Shown here: piece after piece, positions 9,501 through 14,415 of the stretch
Layout: the number at the start of each line of letters is the position of its first letter
How positions within the stretch are numbered: the first letter of the stretch is position 1
NCBI GenBank assembly: GCA_964631565.1
Contig: CAZVYJ010000063.1
Location: forward strand, 1-15,367
DNA length: 15,367 bases
Reading direction: 5' to 3'
Origin: CAZVYJ01 sp964631565
GTDB taxonomy: Bacteria > Planctomycetota > Phycisphaerae > SM23-33
The notes under the pieces: generated by a model
The model's database searches: none
What the model was told of the DNA's origin: nothing
What the model saw: only the letters and a program-made list of their open reading frames with translations
Position numbers and translations under genes: made by a program

Positions 9501-9580
9501 CCGAAACATAGCTGTAAAAATGCCGGGTAAACGCCAAGCACAACCAGCAGAACGGCCGCCAAAAACAACCTGAGTTTCAT
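6521..9580 (-). CDS. Secreted TPR protein with embedded gluzincin (peptidase MA-like) domain
   Basis: A 1019-residue exported protein. An N-terminal signal sequence (about 1-27) leads into a Gln/Pro/Thr/Asp-rich linker (about 28-70). Many tetratricopeptide repeats follow (about 80-480), then a zinc-peptidase domain (about 490-725), then a second TPR block (about 735-1000). The peptidase domain has HEFTH (586-590) and a third ligand at E607 in PHWFTEA, the HExxH-x16-E spacing of gluzincins of the peptidase MA type. The frame is open to 9673, but I start at the ATG at 9580: it is followed immediately by the signal peptide and preceded by GAGG at a suitable distance. TPRs suggest an envelope scaffold, and the intact motif suggests proteolysis. 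The substrate is unknown. The stop overlaps the mazG start. A strong hairpin lies upstream at 9610-9663. Confidence 0.9.
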   Translation of the reverse strand: MKLRLFLAAVLLVVLGVYPAFLQLCFGQDTQPDEKQPATQPDEQNPSTRPATQPAEEEVADTQPDNIPDKPKRAKKIPKTLDECRQFYMKGEYATAARGYQRLVSAEETRISASIGLAESKAIEGKYEEALKAMEAVADSAAADYKWQVAMAELLSTMGRYDDALKHAVRATELKPEYAPAVYICGSLLELLGREQEAVAVYKKMEDIVLGEDWKNDSRSLVALGKILDRYSILTGRKASEQAANILHNYLQEAYQRVDPGDWSANIAAGEFLLSKHRPEQAAKEFELALSKNRRLPDAFVGIAVLQLEGWQFEACLQTADEALKINPNHCNAHLVKAACMMQWRKFDEASANIDNALKANPNQIDALCMAAALQIRLLEPENAKSYIERVEKINPRCWQLYNTIADVLSAGRQFDEAEKYYKTAIEYAPTAAEPVTGLGLLYMQTGDEDKARETLTKANEIDDFRADVVNYLTVLRELEKFQVLETEHFIVKVDGKYDAVLLKQASDYAESIYDEVCGDFNYYPEKKTIIEFFPTHPGFSMRISGRGWIGTVGACTGRVIVLAAPTIEKSRIGFGLYNWPSVIRHEFTHTITLTGTKNRIPHWFTEACAVWQQPDRRNYDAVRMLVAATRAGQLMPVRELDWGFIRPKRQGDRSLAYAEAEWIMEYIIATYKYPKVIEMLEAFRDGMTQSEVFTRLLGVDEQKFDENFFAWAKEEVRSWGFNPDPPPDIGQSQAAVNASPENAEAQATLALAFLSHGNAAAAEQPARKALDLDPNNTMAIGVLATVLAGKKEYDEAIDLADRLSELDAQSKVAPQVLANCYLAKRSWVNAIKALKMLKQRQPLDPWSYEQLAKIYVQLGKPEEALPNHIELHRRTMNQPQYARQAAEAFRAIGRNDQAVEYFHMVTDINPYDITAYKAMAEIYMSERKYENAIDAATDMCLVDPKSAEAWTYKAIAYYRFGKAEKNMELLAQARQASEKALELDPECRAGQVLEMIKAVEDELKPAGDAGDSTNERSQ

Positions 9581-9609
9581 CGATGCCTCGCTTTCAACCG
9601 GGCTAAACA

Positions 9610-9663
9610 GCCGGCACAGCCCGTGCGTCGGGTTCACTTCTTTTAACGCACGGGCCTGCCGGC
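9610..9663 (-). other. Strong imperfect hairpin between ferredoxin and TPR genes
   Basis: Arms 9610-9616 plus 9619-9627 pair with 9647-9655 plus 9657-9663. This gives 16 base pairs, mostly G-C, with a small 2x1 internal bulge and a 19-base loop. On the - strand the hairpin is followed by TGTTTA, a poor U-tract, so it is not a classical intrinsic terminator. It could limit read-through from the ferredoxin, stabilise an mRNA end, or act in the leader of the TPR gene. Its function is not determined from sequence. Confidence 0.5.
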
Positions 9664-9753
9664 AAGTTCCCATTTTTCGGTTCCCCCGCGCAAAGGTCGA
9701 GCCGCCCTCAAATTAGAAAGCGGCCCGGAATGCTTTTCAAGGCTTTTCCACTA

Positions 9754-9924
9754 CTAGCCCTCGACGATCGCACTGACTGGGCACGTATCGACACAAGCGC
9801 CGCAGTCAATGCACAGATCGGGATCGATGCAGTACTTGTCGCCGACTTTCTTTATCGCTTCCGCCGGGCAGGCGTCCGCGCACGAGCCGCAACCTGTGCA
9901 TTCGTCGCTAATCTTATAAGCCAT
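9754..9924 (-). CDS. 2[4Fe-4S] ferredoxin
   Basis: Small soluble electron carrier of 56 residues, the usual size for clostridial-type bacterial ferredoxins. I read it from the - strand as ATG to TAG. It has two complete cluster motifs of the form CxxCxxCxxxCP: C9, C12, C15, C19 with P20, and C38, C41, C44, C48 with P49. One additional Cys (C32) lies between them. The start is strongly supported by an AAGGAG ribosome binding site seven bases upstream of the ATG. Such proteins serve low-potential redox enzymes of anaerobic or fermentative metabolism. No oxidoreductase partner is in the window, so its partner is unknown. A candidate promoter lies at 9980-10009. It probably forms its own short transcript, since 173 bases separate it from the TPR gene. 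Confidence 0.94.
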   Translation of the reverse strand: MAYKISDECTGCGSCADACPAEAIKKVGDKYCIDPDLCIDCGACVDTCPVSAIVEG

Positions 9925-9979
9925 CTTTCACTCCTTAGACTTAAACCAAGCCGCGGGCAACCACCCGGGCGGAAGACTG

Positions 9980-10009
9980 ATTCTACGAACTTCCGCCCCC
10001 AAATTTCAA
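9980..10009 (-). promoter_or_regulatory. Candidate sigma70-type promoter for the ferredoxin gene
   Basis: On the - strand a TTGAAA (10009-10004) and a TAGAAT (9985-9980) are separated by 18 bases. This would start transcription about 50 bases before the ferredoxin ATG. Both boxes are close to consensus. I cannot score it against background, so the call is moderate. Confidence 0.45.
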
Positions 10010-10014
10010 GAGAA

Positions 10015-10060
10015 CTTGTCTTAGGGCGTCTGACAAAATGCCGCTGTCGCCGGCTGCGTG
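10015..10060 (+). repeat. Intergenic repeat element, copy 1
   Basis: This stretch shares ordered blocks (cttgt, ttagggc, gtc, caaaatgcc, gtcgcc) with the reverse complement of 15009-15067. It lacks about 13 bases present in the other copy. In both places the element points toward the downstream gene (the E1-like gene here, the lexA region there). It may be a dispersed non-coding repeat or a shared promoter-region module. Confidence 0.4.
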
Positions 10061-10079
10061 CAATAAAAATTGCACGCAG
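10054..10079. repeat. Perfect 11-bp hairpin with AAAA loop
   Basis: Arms 10054-10064 and 10069-10079 are perfect reverse complements around the tetraloop AAAA. No T-tract follows on either strand, so an intrinsic terminator is unlikely. It sits at the 3' edge of the repeat element at 10015-10060 and just before another inverted-repeat set. Confidence 0.6.
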
Positions 10080-10174
10080 GAGAGCAGGAGAAAGTAGAGA
10101 GTTGAAACAGCATAACGCACCACCATTAAGGCCAAATCGCTCTCCTGCGGTCTACTTTCACCTCTCTACTTTCT
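10076..10174. repeat. Nested and crossing inverted repeats of purine-rich sequence
   Basis: A 20-base arm at 10089-10108 matches the reverse complement of 10155-10174 at 18 of 20 positions, with the first 13 perfect. A separate 10-base arm at 10076-10085 pairs perfectly with 10139-10148. The first arm also pairs over 9 bases with 10151-10159. The two main pairings cross, so they cannot form one simple hairpin. No reading frame explains the pattern; it looks like a degenerate intergenic repeat. Confidence 0.5.
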
Positions 10175-10221
10175 GGAAACTCTATTCAAAAATCGCTGCA
10201 AGCAGTCTAGACTGAACCGGC

Positions 10222-11010
10222 GTGAAAGCTGAAAAATCCGACAATCAGAGATACCACCGCCAGGTGATTTTTCCGCCGCTGGGTCCCGCCGGGCAGGAAA
10301 AACTCGCCGCCTCGGAAGTGCTTATAATCGGTGTCGGCGGGCTTGGCTCGTGGATATCGGAACTGCTCGCCCGCGCCGGCGTGGGACGGCTGAGGCTTGT
10401 GGACGACGACAGGGTCGATTTCACGAACCTCCATCGCCAGGCGATGTATAACGAGGACGACGCCCGGGCCAAACGCCCCAAGGTCATCGCGGCTGCCGAA
10501 CACCTGAAACAGATAAACTCGGAAACGGCAGTCGAGCCAATCGAAGCGAGACTTGACCGGCATAATATCGAGAAGTTCGCCGGCAGCGCATGTCTGCTCA
10601 TCGACGGCACCGACAACTTCGCCGCGCGGTTCGTCATCAACGACTTCGCGGTGAAAACGAACCGACCGTGGATTTTCGCAGGCGTGGTCGGCGCGGAAGC
10701 CCAGATAATGACCATCGTGCCGGGGCAGACCGCCTGCCTGCGATGCATATTCGACGCCCCGCCGCCGCCTTGCATGGACCCGACATGCCGAAGTGCGGGC
10801 GTGCTGGGGCCGGCCGTCGCCGTCATCGCATCAATGCAGGCGACCGAGGCGATAAAAATTCTCTCCGGCCACGCCGACAAGGCCAGCGGATACCTGACCA
10901 AGATGGACCTGTGGGAAAACACGCTGCAGCGGATAGACGCGGCGGCGGCAGCGAAAAAAACCAACTGCCCGTGCTGCAGGCAGAGAATTTTCGAATATCT
11001 CGAACCGTGA
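10222..11010 (+). CDS. E1-like sulfur-carrier adenylyltransferase (MoeB/ThiF/HesA family)
   Basis: Cytoplasmic enzyme of 262 residues that in characterised relatives adenylates the C-terminal Gly-Gly of a sulfur carrier (MoaD or ThiS) for molybdopterin or thiamin synthesis. Visible features are a YHRQ N-terminus, the nucleotide loop GVGGLG (37-42), DFTNLHRQ (66-73), and D131 in GTDN, matching the essential Asp of MoeB. Zinc-site cysteines C172/C175 (CLRC) and C249/C251/C252 (CPCC) are present, as is SAGVLGPAVAVIASMQATEA. The MoeB-like ending makes molybdopterin the slightly better guess. The start is GTG; the frame is closed by a TGA 9 bases upstream and YHRQ must be near the N-terminus, so this start is firm despite no clear ribosome binding site. 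No MoaD or ThiS gene is in the window. A PHP gene begins 7 bases downstream. Confidence 0.92.
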   Translation: MKAEKSDNQRYHRQVIFPPLGPAGQEKLAASEVLIIGVGGLGSWISELLARAGVGRLRLVDDDRVDFTNLHRQAMYNEDDARAKRPKVIAAAEHLKQINSETAVEPIEARLDRHNIEKFAGSACLLIDGTDNFAARFVINDFAVKTNRPWIFAGVVGAEAQIMTIVPGQTACLRCIFDAPPPPCMDPTCRSAGVLGPAVAVIASMQATEAIKILSGHADKASGYLTKMDLWENTLQRIDAAAAAKKTNCPCCRQRIFEYLEP

Positions 11011-11017
11011 GTAACAA

Positions 11018-11869
11018 ATGCGACGCTTCGTTGACCTGCACACACATACCACTGCTTCCGACGGCTCGGTCGCGCCGCGGAAACTGGTGCAGCTGGCCGA
11101 CGCGAAAAAACTCGCCGTAGTCGCCATAACCGACCACGACACGTGCGACGGCATCCCGGAGGCGAAAGACGCTGCGGCGGAATTTCCGAAGCTGCGGCTG
11201 ATAGCAGGCGTGGAAGTTTCGGCGATGTTCCCGAAAGGCACGCTTCACATACTCGGCCTCGGCATAGACGACAAAAACACCCGGCTCGCCGGGCTGATGA
11301 AAAATCTGCGAGACGCGAGAAATCACCGCAACCCGAAGATAATCGCCCTGCTGCAATCGCTCGGCTGCGATATAAGCATGGACGACGTGCTCGCCGTAGC
11401 GGGCGGGGAAATAATAGGCCGGCTGCACATCGCCGAAACGCTGAGACGAAAGGGATGCGTCCGTTCAACCGCAGAGGCGTTCGAGCGGTATGTCGGCAAG
11501 GGCGCGCCGGCGTTCGTGGACAAGGAGCGGGTCAGCCCGGCCGACGCCATAGCGGCTATTCGCAGCGCCGGCGGCGTAGCTGCCCTCGCGCACCCGCCCC
11601 AGCTGCTTTATGAAAACCGCGCACAGCTTGAACGGATACTTCGCGAACTCATCCGATACGGGCTGGATGGCATCGAGGCCTATCACAGCGACCATTCGCC
11701 GCAGCAGACCAGACTTTACCTGGACCTTGCCAAACGATTCAAACTGTCGGTGGCCGGCGGGTCGGACTTCCACGGCCTGGCCAAAACCGGCGTACTGCTG
11801 GGCAGGCCCAAAGTGCCGCTGGCGGCCATCACAGGCAGACTCGCAGAACTCATGTATAACTGTCGATAA
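11018..11869 (+). CDS. PHP-domain phosphoesterase (TrpH/YciV type)
   Basis: Metal-dependent phosphoesterase of 283 residues. Characterised relatives of this type act as 3',5'-bisphosphate nucleotidases or 5'-3' RNA exonucleases, so a role in nucleotide or RNA turnover is likely; the exact substrate is not predictable. The PHP metal motifs are intact: DLHTHT (H8 and H10), ITDHDT (D39, H40, D41), GVEVSA with its Glu, a central LHIAETL segment, ALAHP, and GGSDFHG near the C-terminus. The insertion between the first and last motif groups is the usual one for this subgroup. It follows the E1-like gene by 7 bases, so the two are probably cotranscribed. The ribosome binding site is weak (GTGAG-like), consistent with coupling to the upstream gene. 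Confidence 0.92.
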   Translation: MRRFVDLHTHTTASDGSVAPRKLVQLADAKKLAVVAITDHDTCDGIPEAKDAAAEFPKLRLIAGVEVSAMFPKGTLHILGLGIDDKNTRLAGLMKNLRDARNHRNPKIIALLQSLGCDISMDDVLAVAGGEIIGRLHIAETLRRKGCVRSTAEAFERYVGKGAPAFVDKERVSPADAIAAIRSAGGVAALAHPPQLLYENRAQLERILRELIRYGLDGIEAYHSDHSPQQTRLYLDLAKRFKLSVAGGSDFHGLAKTGVLLGRPKVPLAAITGRLAELMYNCR

Positions 11870-11913
11870 AACAAGGGCCTTATGCGGTCCGCCCGAGATT
11901 AAAAACGCTTATA

Positions 11914-11941
11914 TTGACTTTGGCCAATAACAGGTTATAAT
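11914..11941 (+). promoter_or_regulatory. Near-consensus sigma70 promoter for the PEP-CTERM gene pair
   Basis: TTGACT (11914-11919) and a perfect TATAAT (11936-11941) are 16 bases apart. Initiation would fall near 11948, leaving about 300 bases of leader before the first PEP-CTERM gene. It is the best promoter match I see in the window. Confidence 0.7.
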
Positions 11942-11947
11942 CAATGT

Positions 11948-12247
11948 TGCATTGGTGCTTGGCGCAGGTGGTCCCTCTGCCGTGAGTGCCGGCATCGTGT
12001 TCGCTCGTTCATGGGTGTCGGCGATCCGCCTGTACATGAGTTTAGGCTTTGTGCTCGGGCTTTCATTTCTTTGTTTCAGCTCGTCCGCCTCGGTTTATTT
12101 TTACGCGCAAGCGGAGGCTCTGCCGCTTCGCAGGCCCGGGTCGGCCTGGAAAGTGGAAACCACGCTCGTGCTCTCGCTTGCGCGGTGGCGATTTTGCCGC
12201 GCCGGGCCTGCGCGGCGGCATCGACCCCATTTTGGGAGGTAACAGAT
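11948..12247 (+). promoter_or_regulatory. Long structured 5' leader upstream of PEP-CTERM genes
   Basis: About 300 bases lie between the predicted start site and the ATG at 12248, and no convincing gene fits. The frame stays open back to 12011 but lacks a ribosome binding site and would bury the signal peptide. The leader holds several complementary segments. A 5-bp hairpin is at 11978-11982/11990-11994 and a 6-bp hairpin at 12109-12114/12123-12128. A perfect 11-bp long-range stem pairs 12129-12139 with 12202-12212 and encloses two smaller hairpins, 12153-12163 (gtgg-aaa-ccac) and 12180-12185/12197-12202. The last competes with the long stem by one base. The ribosome binding site follows 22 bases after the long stem. 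It resembles a cis-regulatory RNA, but I cannot assign it to a known class. Confidence 0.4.
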
Positions 12248-13153
12248 ATGATGTTAAAAAGGTTTCTCGGCTGTATTCTCTGCGCGCTGGTACTGGTGAT
12301 ATACAGTCCGGCTTCGGCTTCACCCGGCAATCTGATACTCCAGGTGCCGGACTGGAATCAGCCGCTCGCGTATGGCATCGGCGGGTATCCGTTATGGTGT
12401 AGCCCGACTGCGGGCGGAAACATCATGGGATACTGGGAAGATGTCAAAGGATGCGTCGGCCTGACCGACAGGGCCGTTTTTCCCGCGACAATCGCCGGCG
12501 GATATCCGGCCACGCCAAATACGTGGCAACAAGGGCTCTGGATCGACGGCATGATCGAAATGGGATGGCACATGGACACCGGCACGTGGCAATCGTCACA
12601 GGGCGGCGCCAATCCGAAGCCATTCCCGCCTAATTCGGGCAGTACGCAGTTGGCTAATATCGGCCCGGGAATTGTCGCTTACGCCGGCTCAGGGTATGTC
12701 GACGCAGCGGGCATCACCAAGGTTCCCTACAATGCGTCAGTCGGCATTGATGTTGTCCGCAACGCTCAAATGTGGACAAACTACATGGCTGAAATTGACG
12801 CGGGCAGACCGGCTGAAGTTTCGTTCACGCTGTGGGTCGATACGACGGTCATTTTGCCGGTAATGAGCGTAGACGGCTTTGCGCAGATAATCGAGCAGTA
12901 TGGTTGGCTCACCGGCGGCGATCCGCATTCTGTTGTCGGCGTTGGATACATCGACATGAATCCGGGATTTCAGAACAACGGCGCCGATGAATGGTTCATC
13001 TGCCAGGACGGCTGGGGCACAACAGGACAGTACATCGCTGTACCGCTCGACACACACTGGCTCCAGAACGATTACGTCTACAACGTTCCCGAACCAATGA
13101 CGATTGTCCTGCTCGCCGCCGGCGGAATGGCCCTCCTGAAAAAAAAGAAATAA
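12248..13153 (+). CDS. Secreted C39/papain-like cysteine peptidase-like protein with PEP-CTERM anchor
   Basis: A 301-residue exported protein. Residues 1-24 form a signal peptide (KR, a hydrophobic core, then SPASA). The mature part opens with QVPDWNQP and WCSPTAGGN, the arrangement around the nucleophile of C39-like papain-fold peptidases (C51, with SPT where CGPT is usual). A His in PHSVVGVGY (H227) and an Asp in QDGWG (D254) complete a plausible catalytic triad. The C-terminus is a PEP-CTERM signal: VPEP (280-283), a short hydrophobic helix, then a run of lysines. Exosortase would recognise this, but no exosortase gene is here. The start is fixed by GGGAGGT seven bases before the ATG at 12248; a longer frame back to 12011 lacks these features. 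A second PEP-CTERM gene follows 18 bases downstream. Peptidase activity and substrate are inferred only. Confidence 0.88.
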   Translation: MMLKRFLGCILCALVLVIYSPASASPGNLILQVPDWNQPLAYGIGGYPLWCSPTAGGNIMGYWEDVKGCVGLTDRAVFPATIAGGYPATPNTWQQGLWIDGMIEMGWHMDTGTWQSSQGGANPKPFPPNSGSTQLANIGPGIVAYAGSGYVDAAGITKVPYNASVGIDVVRNAQMWTNYMAEIDAGRPAEVSFTLWVDTTVILPVMSVDGFAQIIEQYGWLTGGDPHSVVGVGYIDMNPGFQNNGADEWFICQDGWGTTGQYIAVPLDTHWLQNDYVYNVPEPMTIVLLAAGGMALLKKKK

Positions 13154-13171
13154 ATAAAAGGAGAAGTAAAC

Positions 13172-13714
13172 ATGAAGAGGAACCTCAGTTTGAATATATT
13201 GCTTGCCGCAGCTGTTGTGTTTCTGGCGGTTCAGGCAGCCCTCGCCACGCCGACGCCTGTGCCTATTCCGATTTCACCGACGCCGCCCACGCCTCCGCCG
13301 CCTGAAGTCAAACCGACGCCCGCGGTTGTCTGTGTGTGGATTCAGGTGACAGGCCCCGGGCCGCATCCGTTCGAACCGGCCCCGGGCCAAGACATCCGGG
13401 ATATGGAGATAGACATACCCGGCGGTAATGACGGATCTGTCCCCGTGCCGTATCCCGAAGGCAGCGAAGGGCCGTGGGGACCGTTTAACTCGTATGAACT
13501 GCTGGATTCGGTGTTCGATCCTGCGGAAGGCATACTCCACGAAGGTGTCGGGCACTGGTATGACGGAATTTTCCTGGAGGGCACATACATAATCGTCGAA
13601 TGGCCGGATGCAGAACCCGGACAGACGTGGTATGTGCATTTCACTCCTGAACCGGCGACCATGGCGATGCTGGGGCTCGGCGCCGTTGCACTGATTCGCA
13701 AACGCAGAAAATAG
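13172..13714 (+). CDS. Proline-rich PEP-CTERM protein of unknown function
   Basis: A 180-residue exported protein I do not recognise beyond its sorting signals. A signal peptide (about 1-25, ending near ALA) is followed by a Pro/Thr-rich stretch (about 26-50, alternating TP and PP) that looks like an extended linker, possibly glycosylated. The middle (about 51-155) is acidic, rich in Gly, Pro and Trp, and probably beta-structured. The end is a PEP-CTERM signal: TPEP at about 158-161, a hydrophobic helix, then RKRRK. AAGGAG lies upstream of the ATG. The gene is 18 bases after the peptidase-like gene and ends just before a terminator, so the two form a short operon. The HEGVGH segment does not have HExxH spacing and is not read as a metallopeptidase motif. 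Confidence 0.85.
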   Translation: MKRNLSLNILLAAAVVFLAVQAALATPTPVPIPISPTPPTPPPPEVKPTPAVVCVWIQVTGPGPHPFEPAPGQDIRDMEIDIPGGNDGSVPVPYPEGSEGPWGPFNSYELLDSVFDPAEGILHEGVGHWYDGIFLEGTYIIVEWPDAEPGQTWYVHFTPEPATMAMLGLGAVALIRKRRK

Positions 13715-13735
13715 TCAATTGAAGGCAGACAATAC

Positions 13736-13777
13736 AAAAAGCCCATCCTTTTTTCAGGGGGATGGGCTTTGTTTTTT
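13736..13777. terminator. Bidirectional intrinsic terminator
   Basis: An 11-bp perfect stem (13738-13748 with 13760-13770) with an 11-base loop is flanked by an A-run on the left and GTTTTTT on the right. Each strand therefore ends in a U-rich tail. It sits between the convergent PEP-CTERM operon and lexA and can stop transcription from both sides. Confidence 0.9.
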
Positions 13778-13800
13778 ACGCGAAAGTCCGAGCGGTCCGA

Positions 13801-14415
13801 TTACATCTTCCGCACAACGCCGACAACCACGCCCTGTATGGTCACCCTGCCCGGCTCGACGTATATCGGCTTGAATTTTTCGTTGGCCGGCTGGAGGCGG
13901 ATGCGGCCCTTCTCGCTGTAGAATTTTTTCAGCGTGGCCTCGCCGTCCTCGAGAAGCGCCACCACCGTCTCGCCGTTGCGCGCGTCGCTGCGGCGCTCGC
14001 AGATTACGTAGTCGCCGTCGCGAATTTGCTCATCTATCATGCTCTCGCCGGTGACCTCGAGCACGAATGTCTCAAGCGGCGAGTCGAACAGTTCTTCCAG
14101 GTCCAGCGTTTCGTGATCTTCGACGGCGTCAATCGGCGCGCCTGCGGCTATTCTGCCGACAAGCGGAATCTGCGTCGGCCGGGCGTCATCCGGAAACTTG
14201 AAATCGTCAGAGACCCTTAAAGAGCGAGCCTTGTGACGCGCTTCGCGAACGATCAGGCCTTTTTTTTCCAGGGCCTCGACGTGCTCGAAAACCGTTACCC
14301 TTGTCAGGTGGAAGCGGTCGCCAATCTCCTGCATCGTCGGGGAATAGCCCTGCCTGCTGCGACAATCGCGAATGTACCGTAATATTTCCAACTGCCTCGG
14401 CGTCACCGTCTGCAT
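13801..14415 (-). CDS. lexA: LexA repressor (SOS response)
   Basis: Transcriptional repressor of DNA-damage genes that inactivates itself by cleavage when RecA filaments form. The 204-residue protein has an N-terminal winged helix (about 1-68), a cleavage site at A91-G92 in RIAAGAP, and an S24-peptidase domain with the catalytic S125 (TGESM) and K163 (EATLKKF). The recognition helix region reads HLTRVTVFEHV. It is unlike the E. coli helix and shorter by a residue or two, so the operator is probably not the E. coli box. The ATG at 14415 has a GAGGAG ribosome binding site seven bases upstream. That site lies inside another reading frame that runs on into lexA out of frame. Downstream is the shared terminator. 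Confidence 0.97.
   Translation of the reverse strand: MQTVTPRQLEILRYIRDCRSRQGYSPTMQEIGDRFHLTRVTVFEHVEALEKKGLIVREARHKARSLRVSDDFKFPDDARPTQIPLVGRIAAGAPIDAVEDHETLDLEELFDSPLETFVLEVTGESMIDEQIRDGDYVICERRSDARNGETVVALLEDGEATLKKFYSEKGRIRLQPANEKFKPIYVEPGRVTIQGVVVGVVRKM

Noticed and set aside
9581..9673. Upstream extension of the TPR gene to 9673
   Set aside because: The signal peptide and GAGG site fit the ATG at 9580. The extension overlaps the strong hairpin and has no start signal.
10245..11468. Long - strand open frame (407 residues) opposite the E1-like and PHP genes
   Set aside because: Both sense genes have intact catalytic motifs. The antisense product is low-complexity and spans two genes and their junction.
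12011..12247. N-terminal extension of the first PEP-CTERM gene back to 12011
   Set aside because: It lacks a ribosome binding site and would put 79 residues before an obvious signal peptide. The ATG at 12248 has an ideal GGGAGGT site.
13529..13560. HEGVGH in the proline-rich PEP-CTERM protein as a zinc-peptidase motif
   Set aside because: Spacing is HExxxH rather than HExxH and no third ligand context is visible.
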